64,000 nucleotides of DNA, taken from the NCBI RefSeq assembly GCF_027595985.1, contig NC_073313.1, positions 106,163,052 through 106,227,051 on the forward strand. Direction: 5' to 3'. The position numbers were made by a program, and so were the translations under genes. Positions 51,801 through 63,112 of the stretch are shown in pieces (position 1 is the stretch's first letter; each line of letters opens with the position of its first letter). This DNA is from Sorex araneus (Eukaryota > Chordata > Mammalia > Eulipotyphla > Soricidae). The notes beneath the pieces were generated by a model. The model was not told where the DNA came from. It saw only the letters and a program-made list of their open reading frames with translations, and ran no database searches.

Positions 51801-52620
51801 CAATGATGGCATGGAACTAAGCAATCAAGTAGAAACAGAGATAAACAAATGGGACTATATTAAACTAAGAAGCTTCTGCACTGCAAAAGACACAGTGACT
51901 AGAATACAAAGGCAATCTACATAATTGGAAAGGATATTCACCCAATATCCATCTAATAAGGTGTTGATATCAAGGGTATATAAGGCACTGGTTGAACTCT
52001 ACAAGAAGAAAACATACAGCCCCATTAGAAAATGGGGCGAAGAAATGACAGAAACTTTTTCAAGGTACAAATACAAATAACCAAAAGGCTCATGAGAAAA
52101 TGCTCTTCATCACTAATCATCAGGGAAATGCAGATCAAAACAACTATTAGATACCACCTCACACCACACAGACTGGCACACATCCAAAAGAACAGAAGCA
52201 ACAACTGCTGGCGTGGATGCGGGGAGAAAGGCACCATCCTACACTGCTGGTGGGAATGCCTACTGGTTTAATCCTTCTGGAAAACAATATGGTCGCTCTC
52301 AAAAAATTAGAAATTGAGCTCCCATTTGACCCAGCACTACCACTTCTGGGAATATATCCCGGAGAGTGAAAAAGGTATAGTCGAAATTACATCTGCACTT
52401 GTATGTTCATCTCAGCACAGTTTACATTAGCCAAAATCTGGAAAAAAACCCAATTGCCCGAGAACAGATGACTAGTTAAAGAAACTTTGGTACATCTACA
52501 CAATGAAATACTATGCTGCTGTCAGAAAAGACGAAGTCATGAACTTTTCATATAATTGTATCAACATGGAAAATATCATGCTAAGTGAAATGATCCAGAA
52601 AGAGAGAGACAGACATAGAA
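48852..52620 (+). pseudogene. L1 ORF2p, multiply broken
   Basis: It starts MTIISLDVNGLNAPIK (48852), typical of the L1 endonuclease opening. The endonuclease continues to FSDHDALKIE (49520). The polymerase has [14 protein letters not shown] (50505), [14 protein letters not shown] (catalytic Asp, 50612), [12 protein letters not shown] (50797) and [11 protein letters not shown] (catalytic Asp pair, 50922). The C-terminus has the Cys-rich CWRGCGEKG segment (52208) and ends near 52620. The open pieces are 60-237 codons and lie in different frames. Confidence 0.82.
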
Positions 52621-53104
52621 TAATTGCACTCATCTGTGGAATATAAAACAAAATGTGAGACTAACACCCAAGTATAGCAGAAATAAGTACCAGATTTGCT
52701 CCATTGCTCGGAAGCCGGCCTCCCATGCTGGGGGGAAAAGGCAGTTCAGATAGAGAAGGGAACACCAAGTAAAATGTGGTGGGAGGACCCGCTATGAATG
52801 GGAGAGGCGTGATCAAAGCAGAGTATAGACCGAACACGATGGCCACCCAATAACTCCATTGCTTACCATAACACCCAAAAAGGAGAGAGAGATCAGGGGG
52901 GAGGTATGGTGGGGGTATGGGGTAGGGGGTGGGAGGGATGAAGGGGTCATCAGTGGAGAATGGGCACTGGTGGAAGGATGGGTACTCAAGCTGTGTTTGA
53001 CTGAAACACAAGCATGAGAATATGTTAATCTGTATCTATATCCTCACAGTAATTCATTAATAAAAAAGTGAGGAGGCTTCAAAAAAAACAAGTAAGAATC
53101 TACA

Positions 53105-53225
53105 GTCCTTGGTACCACATGATACCCTGAACACCATCAGAAATGTCCTTTGAGCATATTGTCAGGAGTAGCACCTGAGCACTGCTAGGTTTGACCTCCA
53201 AACCAAAACCAAAATCACAACCCCA
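53105..53225 (+). mobile_element. Diverged SOR SINE, 3' part
   Basis: TACCACATGATACCCTGAACACC, GAGCACTGCTAGGTTTGACC then AAACCAAAACC. The head is missing. Confidence 0.55.
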
Positions 53226-53261
53226 ACAATATCATCGAACACCTTAAGACTAGAGGATGGT

Positions 53262-53297
53262 AATGATACTCTCTATCCCTCTCTCTCTATATATATT
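53262..53297. repeat. CT/TA simple repeat
   Basis: Alternating CTCTCT and TATATA tract. Confidence 0.7.
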
Positions 53298-53619
53298 ATA
53301 CATATGCAACAAATAGAAGTTTCTATAAGCTGTATATTTATAAAAAGTATGCAACTAATGGAAATAAAATTTTAAAGTATCTGTCTACCATCTACATAGC
53401 ATTTCACAATAAAGAAGTTTTTTAAAGTGGAACTTTTTAGGTAATTTTGATGGGAGCCCCAGCATTTTCCAAGTTAATGCTCAGAAATTCTCAGATTTTG
53501 GAAATAATGTTAAATCTCTTGCCTTGTAGCCTAAACTTGACTTCTAAAGTTCTCAGGACAGAGTGGAGAAAGAAGGTTTACATCATATTTGGAAGTTACT
53601 ATGTGTGCATCTATTTTTT

Positions 53620-54728
53620 TTTTAAATTTTTATTAAATCACCATGTGGAAAGTTACAAAGTTCTCAGGTTTATATGTCAGTTATACAATATTCAAACACC
53701 CATCCCTTCACCAGTGCCCAAATTCCACCACCAGAAACCCCAGTTTACCCCCCGCCCCCACCCCCTACCCCCTACTGTATAACTAATGAATTTCACTTCA
53801 TTTTTTCTTTACCTTGATTACATTCCATAATTCAACACAAAACTCACTATAGTTGACATAACTCTCTCTCTCTTTTTTCTCTTTTTCCTTTTCCATTTTT
53901 TTTTTAAATTTTTCCCCCTCATCCCCCTTCCTGCGCCTCATAGTATGGTGTACTCCACGCCACGTTGGCCAGCGTGGGGCTTTTGCTTAGCTCATAGTCC
54001 AGGGGTGGCTGTTACATTAAGAACCTTCAATATTTCAACAAAAACTTACTGTTATTATTTGGAGTTTCCCCCCCAAGTCTGACCTGTTCAAATGGAACCC
54101 TTTCACATTGATGACAATTATAAATGTTAAGTCGCGTCCGCGCGGTTTTGGATTTCTGTATAAAGTCCTGGGAAAATTCTGCCAGAAATTACATATTTCC
54201 TCCGTTAGCCGGCGTGGGGCAAAGGCTTAATTCAAAGTCTCCATACATGGGTGCAGGCACTTGCTGGAACCCCAATTCCTAAAGCTGTCTCTGGTTCCCG
54301 CTCGTTGCACATCCACCGGCTCTGCAGGGGCATGGGCGCCCGGGCCGAAAACCCGGCCGGCCGGAGCCGAGCACGGGCCCGACTAGGGCTGGCTCTGTAT
54401 CCTGCGGCTGTTTCAAGTTCAAAGCACACATTTTTTTTTTTTCCGCGCCACCAAGTTCGTACCTTCTCAACGGACCCACAAAATGTCGGACTCCACGCCT
54501 TCTCCCGGAGGGGAGAGAGACCAAGAAGGAAGGTTCTTTCCTCCGTTAGCCGGCATGGGGCAAAGGCTTAATTCACAGTCTCCATACATGGGTGCAGGCA
54601 CTTGCTGGAACCCCAATTCCTAAAGCTGTCTCTGGTTCCCGCTTGTTCCACATCCACCGGCTCTGCAGGGGCATGGGCGCCCGGGCCGAAAACCCGGCCG
54701 GCCGGAGCCGAGCACGGGCCCGACTATC
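53620..54728 (-). mobile_element. Composite L1-tailed element, copy 3 (best preserved)
   Basis: In element orientation (right to left): a GC-rich, CpG-rich partial monomer (54728-54553), a full 341-bp monomer (landmark GCRTGGGGCAAAGGCTTAAT at 54553 and 54212), a middle segment, a third monomer-like piece (53940-54010, ACTCCACGCC and GCGTGGGGC), a pyrimidine tract (53870-53925) and an L1-type 3' tail with poly(A) at 53620. The exact duplication GTGTGCATCTATTTTTT lies at 53603-53619 and 54729-54745 (17/17). The two GC-rich units differ at about four positions over 175 bp, so the array is young. There is no coding domain; the GC-rich units could act as promoter modules, as monomers do in mouse L1. 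Confidence 0.85.
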
Positions 54729-55002
54729 GTGTGCATCTATTTTTTAGAAATGTTTGCTTCTATTTCCACATTGGTCATTCCTTTGTTTTTGTGGATTTAT
54801 GCCTTCATAGAATTTTTCTTATGTACCAAAAGGAGGAAACACAATTTAACGTACACGATTTTTCATCTTTGCTTGGAAGCCTTTTATCACTGGGACTCTG
54901 CATTCTGGAGCATTCTTTTTCTATGCATATGACTTCAATATATTTTATAGGTAACAGATTCCCACTAATATAAAGAAATATAAACAAGGAATTAAAAAGT
55001 AG

Positions 55003-55170
55003 GGATTGAGACATAGTTCAATAGGCCGAGGAACACGATTTGCATATGGGAGGTACAGGTCTATTCCTAGCACTACATGGTCCCTAAGCACCACCAAGAA
55101 AGAGTGCCTATCTCTCAGCACAGAGTTGGAAACTAGTGACTCAGCATTTTTGCATGTATACCCCAAACCA
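55003..55170 (+). mobile_element. Diverged SOR SINE
   Basis: GGGATTGAGACATAGTTCAATAG, CACTACATGGTCCCTAAGCACC and TACCCCAAACC follow SOR order. Confidence 0.55.
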
Positions 55171-55198
55171 AAAGTAAATAAAAAATTTCCCTTCTCTC

Positions 55199-55375
55199 TT
55201 GGCCCAGAGCGATAGTACAGTGGGTAGGGTGTTTGCCTTGCACGCGGCACACCGGGTTCAATCGCCAGCATCACATATGGTACCCCGAGCACCGCCAGCA
55301 GTAATTCATGAGTGCTGAGCCAGGAGTAACCCCTGAGCATAACTGGGTGTGACCCCAAAAAGCAAAAAAGAAAAC
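55199..55375 (+). mobile_element. SOR SINE with 12-bp target duplication
   Basis: TTCCCTTCTCTC occurs at 55187-55198 and 55376-55387. Complete from GGCCCAGAGCGATAGTACAG to CCCCAAAAAGCAAAAAAG. Confidence 0.85.
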
Positions 55376-55384
55376 TTCCCTTCT

Positions 55385-56600
55385 CTCCATAGTCTGACAA
55401 ATATTTAACTCTTGATGATAACAATTCCAACAGATGTGAGGTAATATCTCATTATGGTGTTTATTTGCAAGTCCATGATGATCAGTATTGTTGAACATTT
55501 TTTCATTTATCCATTGGCTATTTTAGCTCACAGTTGGAAACATGACTTTTTAGTATTTCTGTATATTTTAAAGATTCTTTAATACTAAGTTATGAGTCCC
55601 ATATATATTTATAGATGTTTTCTTGTTAGATATATGGCCGAAAACAATTTTACCCATTTGGAGCTTATCTTTTAATTTTATTGATTAATTTTTTTGCTGT
55701 GCAGGAACCCTTCAGTTTGGTGTAGTCCCACTTAGTGATTTTTTCTTTAGTTGCTTGTGCTTTTGGTTTCATATCTAAGAGCAACGTCATACAGCTTTCC
55801 CCCTTCTTTTGCTCTAGTTTCAGCTCTTATGTTAAATTACTGAATTGTTTTCAAATTAACTTTGTGAATGGCTTAATATCGAAATATCATTTCATTTATC
55901 TGCATGTGGTTTACTTATACTACTTATTTAATAGAATATTTTTTATCTTTTTGTTTATTCTGGGCTCCTTTATCAAATATATCATTACCACAAATATAAG
56001 GTGCTATTTCTGAGAAGAATTTAAGATTGTGAGAGTACTGAACTACTAAGAAATCCACAAACCAAGACTTCAAGAACTTATTATACAAGGGCACAAAAAT
56101 TCCCATAAAATTCTGGTGATACATATAAGAGTACAGTGTGCAGTGAGGTTTTGGGAATAAATCAGATAGAAGGGATCAATTGTATGGTAAAGGATAGAAT
56201 TGTACTTTTATTGTGGTGATATTGTTAATTAAAATTTCCCACAAATTTTATTTTATTAAAGCACTATGAGTTACAAAGTTATTCTTAGTTAGGTATTTGA
56301 CATACAATGTTCCATCAATGATCACACTACCGGTATCAACTTCTCTCCACCAGTATTCCAAGATTACCTCTCCTATTCCCCAGCCCCAGCTCCAGCCTGC
56401 CATCTTGAAAGCCACCTTTAAGTTTGGTTATTAAAGTGTGGACCTTGTGAATTCAGTATTGTTGACTCTATGCTTTATATATTTAGCTCTATTATTCCTT
56501 AATACCACTAATGTACCTGAATCTCCTGACCCCTGACCACGTCACTTCTTATCTATCTCTTCTACCCCTACCGTTCACTCTATTTTTTTCCTTCTGCCAT
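55385..56600 (-). repeat. Ancient L1 plus flanking mosaic, partner of 14395-16840
   Basis: 55385-55990 is minus-strand ancient L1 ORF2. From about 56000 it leaves L1 at the same place as the 16.2-kb copy and continues with GAAATCCACAAACCAAGACTTC, GGATCAATTGTATGGTAAAGG and an older L1-type 3' end, matching 16200-16840 in order and orientation. Confidence 0.65.
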
Positions 56601-56621
56601 GTGTTTGAGAATAAATGAATT

Positions 56622-56676
56622 GTTAAAGAAACATACCACAGTTTCTTTAACCATTCCTGTGGTATGTTTCTTTAAC
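56622..56676. repeat. Perfect 20-bp inverted repeat
   Basis: GTTAAAGAAACATACCACAG at 56622-56641 and its exact reverse complement at 56657-56676 with a 15-nt loop. It marks the switch from minus- to plus-strand L1-like sequence. Confidence 0.95.
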
Positions 56677-57345
56677 CATTCATCTATAGAATTGAATACT
56701 ATGCAACTGTTAGGAAGAATGAAGTCATGAAATTTGCTTATAAATGGATGTACATGGAAAGTGTCGTGCTGAGTGAGATGAATCAGGAGAGGGACAGACA
56801 TAGTATGATTTCACTCATTTGCAGGATATAAAAAAGCATAGTAAGAGACTAATACTTGAGGACAGTAGTAACAAGGATCAGGAGGATTGGTTCATGGTTG
56901 GTAGTCTGCCTCAAGTACTGGGAGAGGACAGTTGGGATAGAGAGGAAATCACTATGACAATGATGGTTGGAAGTGATCCTTTTGGATTGGATATCTGTGC
57001 TGAAAGTTGATAAAGGACCAAACATGATAGTCTCTCATGTTTTGTTGAAAATGTAACATTACTCCACAAGGAGAAAGATAGATAGAGGGAGAGAGAGAGT
57101 GAGAGAGAGGGAAAGGGGAAGAGAGAGAGAGCAGGCAGAGAGGAGAAAAAATGTGCCTGCCATAGTGACAGGGTGAGAGGGTGGCAGGAACGATACTGGG
57201 AACATTGGTTGTGGGAAATATACACTGGTGGAGGGGTGGTTGTTGAAACATTATATGATTAAAATCCAATCATGAACAGCTTTGCAACTGTGTATCTCAC
57301 ATTGATTCAAAGGAAAAAAATTTAAATTTAAAAAATAATCTAAAA
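56677..57345 (+). mobile_element. 5'-truncated L1
   Basis: ORF2 end (GAATACTATGCAACTGTTAG) and 3' UTR with an expanded GA tract at 57070-57150, ending in an A-rich segment. The start may be a twin-priming joint (see the hairpin at 56622). Confidence 0.75.
57070..57150 (+). repeat. GA-rich simple repeat in L1 3' UTR
   Basis: GATA and GAGAGA units, about 80 bp, an expansion of the shorter GAGAGAG tract present in other L1 copies. Confidence 0.85.
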
Positions 57346-57437
57346 AAGCATGAAAAATGAAGTTTCAAACATTATAAACAATAGGAAGGAATGTTAACTC
57401 CTGACTTACTAATAAATTTTATAATGTCTAATAATTA

Positions 57438-57643
57438 ATTCACTATATCACTGTATCACTGTCATCCCGTTGTTCATCGATTTGCTCAAGTGGGCACCAG
57501 TAACATCTCCATTCATCCCTGTTGTGTGCTAGTGTAGCCCAATGGTGTATTGGGGGCACTTTCAGGATCAGGGGAATGAGGACCATCGTTGTTACTGTTT
57601 TTGGCATATTGAGTACGGGTAGATTGCCAGGCTCTGCCATGCA
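57438..57643 (-). mobile_element. Internally deleted RTE / headless long SINE
   Basis: On the minus strand the leader-type sequence (TATGCCAAAAACAGTAACAACG, CATTCCCCTGATCCTGAAAG) is joined directly to the coding end of the RTE ORF, translating as HHWATLAHNRDEW then CPLEQIDEQRDDS. The tail is GATACAGTGATATAGTGA with no poly(A). TCTAATAATTA flanks it at 57427-57437 and 57644-57654. Confidence 0.82.
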
Positions 57644-57764
57644 TCTAATAATTAGTCTTATTTATGCTGGCTAAAATCATTTAACACCAATCATCAGAAC
57701 TTTACTTTTATTGATTTACAAGCATTGTTAGAGCAAGTAATATGAATTAAATTTGTTATATGTT

Positions 57765-57925
57765 TGTGAGGGGACAGACTGGGGATGGAATGAAACTGGT
57801 TACTGGTTAAGGGAAGGGAACACAGGTGTTAGAATAATAGATGTTAGAACATTGTATGTCTGAAACAACTCTGTTATCAGTAACCTTGTAAATCTTTGTT
57901 TCTTAATAAACTTAAAAAAGAATGG
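57765..57925 (+). mobile_element. Older L1-type 3' end
   Basis: GGACAGACTGGGGATGGAATG, CATTGTATGTCTGAAACAACTC, terminal TTAATAAACTTAAAAAAG. Strongly 5'-truncated, subfamily differs from the young L1 tails. Confidence 0.6.
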
Positions 57926-57929
57926 TACT

Positions 57930-60200
57930 TCTGTAGACTTATTATTGATAACCATTACTGTCCTAACGAAAGTTCCTTCCACCTCTGTATTGAGATTTTT
58001 AAAAGTCATAAATGGATTTTGGATCTTGTCAGAAGCATTATCTGTATAAGTTGATATGATATGACTTTTGTCTTTCAGTTTTGTAATGTGGTTCATTATG
58101 TGTAACAGATTTTCATATAGTGAACCATTCTTGAAACCCTGGGATGAATCTCACTTGATTGGGATGTATTAATTTTTAGATATTGTTTGATCAATTTAGC
58201 TAAGATTTTGTTAAGAAGATTTGCATCAGTATTCCTCAGTGAGATTGGCCTGAAATTTTCTTTTCCGGAAGTGTCTCATTCTGCTTGGGATTTAAGTGCA
58301 ATGTTAGTTACATAGAAGGAGTTAGGAAGGATTCCTGTGTCTTCAATTTTTGGAATAGCTTAAGGAGTAAGGTCAGTAAATCTTCTCTGAAGGTTTAATA
58401 GAACTCACCAGTGAATTTATCTGGACTGGGACTTTCTTTGTTCATAGGGAGATTCTTAATTACTGTTTCAATTTTCTTGTGAATGGCCCATTAAGGCTTT
58501 CTACTTATTCCTCATTCAGATTTGGTAGCTTACAGGACTAAAAAAAATCTATCCATTTCTTCTAGGTTCTCTCTACAGTTTAGGAGCATAGTTGTTCATA
58601 ATGACCACTCATTAAATTTTGCATTTCTGAAGTACCTGTTGTAATTTCCTCCCACTAGTCTCTAATCCGATTTATTGGGACGTTTTCTCTTTCATTTCAT
58701 GTGAGTCAAGCTAAGTATTTAACTACCTTGTTTATAATATTTCAATGAACTAGCTACTGATTTGCTGTTTGAATTGCTTTCTTGGTTTCTATGTTGTTGA
58801 TTTCTGCTCTAGTTTTTACTATTTTTCGTTTTCTACTAGTACTTGTTTTTCTCATTTGCTCTTCCTTCTCCAAGTTTTTGAGATATTTGTTTAGGTGGCT
58901 GATTTGAGCTTTTCATTCTTTCTTCATGTGGGCCTACATAATTGTGAATTTCTCACTTAGTCCAGCTTTTGCTGTATCCCCAAGGAGTCTGATCGCTAGT
59001 ACCTTTGATTTCAATAGTTTCAAGAAATATTTTCACTACTTGATTTCCTCTTTTATCCAGTTTTTGTTTAGCAGTGTTTTGATCAGCTTCCAATGTAGAA
59101 AGTTTCACCCATCTATGTCTGTGTTTATCTTTCTGGCACTCAGGTATGAAAAGAAATGGTATTATTTCTATATTTATAAATTTATGTATGTTTGAACTGG
59201 AGTGATAGCACAGTGGGTAGGGCTTTTGCCTTGCACGCAGCTGACCCGAGTTCAATTCCTTCGTCCCTCTCGGAGAGCCTGTTAAGCTACCAAGAGTATC
59301 CCTCCCGCACGGCAGAGCCTGGAAAGCTAACCGTGGCATATTGGATATGCCAAAAACGGTAACAACAAGTCTCACAATGGAGATGTTACTGGTGCCCCCT
59401 CGAGCATATCGATGAATAATGGGACAACAGTGCTATACAGTGCTATGTATGTTTGAGTTACACCCTAATATGTAATCTGTCCTGCAGAACATTCCATGTG
59501 CACTAGATAAGTATGTGTATTCTTTCTTTTGGTGATGGAGAGCTCTACATATGTCCAACAGACTCAGTTCTTTTAAATCTGCATTTAGGACTATTGTATC
59601 TTTATTGATATTTTGTCTGGTTGGTCTGTCTAGTGGCGAAAGTGGAGTCTCTTACTATTGTGCTTGTTCTAATGTGTCTCTTTAGTTTTGTGAGCAGAAA
59701 TTTTAAGAATATTTCTGATCATCATTTGGTGTATAAATGTTGGTCACACTATTTTTTGATCTATTTTCCTCTTAACCAGTAGTTAGTGTGCATTAGTCTA
59801 TAATTACTTTCATTATGTTGAATGTCATTTGGTCTGATATAATGGCTCTCCCAGATTTTTTGTCTGCCATTAGTTTGTATGATTGTTTTCCATCATTTTA
59901 TACTGAAGCTGTACTAAGCTGTGCATTATTTCAAAACTGTACTATCTGTCCGTGTCTGCTAGAATAGGTGAATGCCTTCATTTTCTTATTGATCTTTTAG
60001 TTTTGTATGCTGAAATATGAGCTTCAGATTCCAAATTATCTGAGATCTGATATGATTTGTTATTTTTCAATAAAGGACTACTATTTATAATCTGTTGATA
60101 TAACAATTTCTGTGCCCATAAGATGCTATTTCAGTGTCCATACAGGTGAATATCTAATTACTCCCATTTATATGACAGGTATATCTAGATACTTAAAACA
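57930..60200 (-). mobile_element. Ancient L1 ORF2 relic
   Basis: Minus-strand polymerase to endonuclease in order: GTGAACCATTCTTGAAACCCTGGG (58120), TTTGCATCAGTATTCCTCAGTGAG (58219), ATTTATCTGGACTGGGAC (58415), then the endonuclease side after the SINE (GTGGAGTCTCTTACTATTGTGC at 59641). No open frame. Confidence 0.62.
59196..59443 (+). mobile_element. Long RTE-tailed SINE, complete reference copy
   Basis: The best copy: tRNA-Ala-like head (ACTGGAGTGATAGCACAGTG ... GACCCGAGTTCAATTCC), leader-derived body (CTCTCGGAGAGCCTG, ATATGCCAAAAACGGTAAC), RTE C-terminal segment (GAGATGTTACTGGTGCCCCC, CGAGCATATCGATGAATAAT) and an ACAGTGCTATACAGTGCTA tail. TATGTATGTTTGA flanks it at 59183-59195 and 59444-59456. 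The internal Pol III boxes are in the head. Confidence 0.9.
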
Positions 60201-60260
60201 GATATCAGAACTTGCAAGCCCTTAAAGTTGGTAGAGTTGAGGAGGAAGAGTTTTAGGTTC

Positions 60261-61515
60261 ACCTAGTAGAATTGTATAAGAAAAAACCTCAAACCCCATC
60301 AAAAAACTGGGAGAAGAAATGAACAGAAGCTTCCTCAAAAAAGAAATACAAATGGCCATAAGGCATATGAAAAAATGCTCCACATTGCTAGTCATCAGGG
60401 AGATGCAAATCGAAACAACAATGAGATACCATCTCACAACACAGAGACTGGCACACATTCAAAAGAACAAAAGCAACCAGTGCTGGTGTGGATGTGGGGA
60501 AAAAGGGACGCTCTTTCACTGTTGGTGGGAATGCCGACTGGTCCAGCCTTTCTGGAAAACAATATGGACAGTCCTTCAAAAACTAGAAATTGAGCTTCCA
60601 TATAACCCTGCAATACCACTTATGGAAATATATCCCCAGTATGCAAAAAAGCACAGTAGAAATGACATCTATACCTATATGTTCATTGCAGCACTGTTCA
60701 CAGTAGCCAAAATCTGGAAACAACCCAAGTGCCCTAGAACAGATGACTAGTTAAAGAAACTTTGGTACATCTACACAATGGAATACTATGCAACTGTTAG
60801 GAGAGATGAAGTAAATGGAGAGTATCATGCTAAATGAAATGAGTCAGAAAGAGAGGGACAGATATAGAAGGACTGCACTCATTTTTGGAGTATAGAATAA
60901 CATCACATGAGGCTGACACCCAAGGACAGTAGATACAATGGCCAGGAGGATTGCCCTATAGCTGGATGCCTGCTTCATGAGTGGATGGGAGAAGGCAGAT
61001 GAAATAGAGAAGGGATCACTAAGAAAATGATGGCTGGAGGAATCAGTCAGGATGCTAGATGTGTGCTGAAAGTAGATAATGGACCAAACATGATGACTTC
61101 TCAGTGTCTGTGTTTCAAGCCACATTGACCAAAAGTAGAGAGAGAGTATGGGGAATATTTTCTGCCATGGAGGCAGGTGGAGGGTGGGAAGGAGGGTATA
61201 CCAAGGATACTAGTGGTGGGGAATGTGCACTGATGGAGGGATGGGTGTTTGATCATTTTGTGATTGTAATCCAAACATGATTTTTTTTTCTTTTTGGGTC
61301 ACACCCGGTAACGCACAGGGGTTACTCCTGGCCCATGCACTCAGGAATTACTCCTGGCGGTGCTCGGGGGACCATATGGGATGCTGGGAACCGAACCCGG
61401 GTTGGCCGCGTGCAAGGCAAACGCCCTACCCACTGTGCTATTGCTCCAGCCCCATGTAATCCAAACATGAAAGCTTGTAACTATCTCATGGTGACTCAAT
61501 AAAATTAATAAAAAG
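60261..61515 (+). mobile_element. 5'-truncated L1, 1.25 kb with nested SINE
   Basis: ORF2 C-terminus (open 60319-60750, with [14 protein letters not shown]) then 3' UTR to ATAAAATTAATAAAAAG. Flanks AAGAGTTTTAGGTTCA (60245-60260) and AAGAGTTTTGGATTCA (61516-61531) match 14/16. Split by a SOR SINE. Confidence 0.85.
61281..61454 (-). mobile_element. SOR SINE nested in L1 3' UTR
   Basis: Near-consensus minus copy. TGTAATCCAAACATGA is exact at 61265-61280 and 61455-61470 (16/16). Confidence 0.92.
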
Positions 61516-61531
61516 AAGAGTTTTGGATTCA

Positions 61532-61985
61532 AGAATTGGTGGTAGGGTCTTGCCTCATACACAAGACCCAGGAAGAGTTTATGACACAGGGGAGGAAGGA
61601 CTTTGGTGAGTGTAGGTTTTGGATCCTTGCCTTACCTCTAGTTGAGTTATTTTTAGAGCACATTCAGTGACTGTATCAGTGCAAGGATTTAGTTGAGTTA
61701 GAATAAAGCTACAAGGACCATTAAAACGGAGAGAATGAATTGGTAACAGAAAAAAGATATAGGGATTGTGAGACAAAAGATAATGATAGAGAAGATGGTG
61801 GAACATATATTAGCTCAGTTTCGACTGTTTTTATAGTTTATATGAATATATATATTTTGAAGTTTATTATCTTTTGCTTAAAGCTATATATTTCAGTCAT
61901 TCAAATTATGATACAAATAGAGGTTTTATTTATAATAAGTGTTAATATTGCATTGGATGTATCTACCATGTTTTTCCCAGTTATT
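61532..61985. other. Low-copy DNA, no gene seen
   Basis: Unrecognised. A 135-codon frame at 61740-62147 is AT-rich and runs into L1-like sequence, so it is not regarded as a gene. Confidence 0.4.
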
Positions 61986-62359
61986 GTTATTGAAGAAACG
62001 TGGTTGACAATAGTTTGTATATTATTATTTGATGCCTACAATGTTACTTCACACATCTACCACTGGATTGTTAGTAACCTTCCAGTACTCTCCCTAGTCC
62101 TTTCCTTTCCCACCCATGTTTTGCATTCTCATTGTTGTTTGCATTGAAGATTTTCCATCCCCCTTGCTAACTTTCTCTCTTTTCCACATATGAACAAAAT
62201 CATCTAGTCTTTTTTCCATTCTGGTTCACTTCACTGTGCATGGTAATCTGCAGTTTCATCCAAGTTGCAGTGGAATTGTATTCTTTATATTTTTTCAGTG
62301 CTAACCTGATGGTTCACTTGTGTATATATACCACGATTCAGTCTTTCTTTTTCTTTCTT

Positions 62360-62520
62360 TTTTTTGTAACACCTGACTGTACTTGGGATTACTCCTTCCT
62401 CTGCACTCAGGGATCACTCCTGGCAGGGATCAGGGAACCATATGGGATGCCAGAGACTGAATTCGGGTTAAGCTGCAAGCAAGGCAAATGCCCTGCCAGC
62501 TGTACTATCACTCTGACTTC
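62360..62520 (-). mobile_element. Diverged SOR SINE
   Basis: GATTACTCCTTCCTCTGCACTC, ACCATATGGGATGCC and CAAGGCAAATGCCC in minus order. Confidence 0.72.
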
Positions 62521-62956
62521 AACCCACTATTTCTTTATCTACTAATCTTTGGTTAAGCACTTCGGCTGTTTTCAGATCTTGGCTATTGTAAATAGAGCTG
62601 CAATGGACATAGTTTTATACATATCTATTTAAATTAATGTTTTAGTGTTCTTTGGGTACAATTGTGGTCATTTTTTGGTTGGTCAGTATTTTAGTTGTTT
62701 TTACTTTTTATTTATGATAAATAAACCTATCATGACCAATATTGCATGTGTCTTTTTGTGAATATATACATTCAGTATTTTGTGATATCTGTTCAGTAAT
62801 TAAATTGCTAGGTCACAGATCATAGAGTAGATATAGAATTACTTTTGGTAAATAATCCCAAATAGGCTTTCAAGGTTCCCACGGAGTGTTATATTTCAAG
62901 AAGTGTCTGAGAGTTTCAATTCTTCCCTATCTTTTTCACCAATTAGTATTGTCAGG

Positions 62957-63112
62957 TTGGAGTGATAGTACAATGGGTACAGCCAACCTTGCTTCTAGCA
63001 TTACAACCCTCTATGGTCCCCCAAGCCCTCCAGTATTGATCCCTGAATGAAGAGTCAGGATTAAGCCATGACCATCACTGGGTGTGCCCCCCATACCAAA
63101 CCAATCGAAACC
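62957..63112 (+). mobile_element. Diverged SOR SINE
   Basis: GGTTGGAGTGATAGTACAATGGG at the head, TCTATGGTCCCCCAAGCCC and CATCACTGGGTGTGCCCCC in the body. Confidence 0.7.

Larger units (their letters stand above)
46250..53066 (+). mobile_element. Nearly full-length L1, plus strand
   Basis: 5' region (start uncertain, about 46.25 kb), ORF1 (46823-48650, split), ORF2 (48852-about 52620) and 3' UTR to the AATAAAAAA at 53055-53066. Removing the inserted L1 (46949-47955) gives about 5.8 kb, close to a complete mammalian L1. The 5' region is not made of the 341-bp monomers found in the composite elements. Both ORFs carry stops and frameshifts. Confidence 0.82.

Noticed and set aside
54251-54571. 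106-codon frame in GC-rich DNA resembling a CpG-island first exon
   Set aside because: It lies within the tandem monomers of the composite element, flanked by an exact target duplication; the same sequence repeats 341 bp away.
53620-54728. Composite element as an LTR retrovirus relic
   Set aside because: No paired LTRs, primer site or gag/pol frames; it ends in poly(A) with L1-type flanks of variable length.
61740-62147. 135-codon hydrophobic frame as a membrane protein
   Set aside because: AT-rich composition favours I/F/L/V codons by chance and its second half overlaps ancient L1 sequence.
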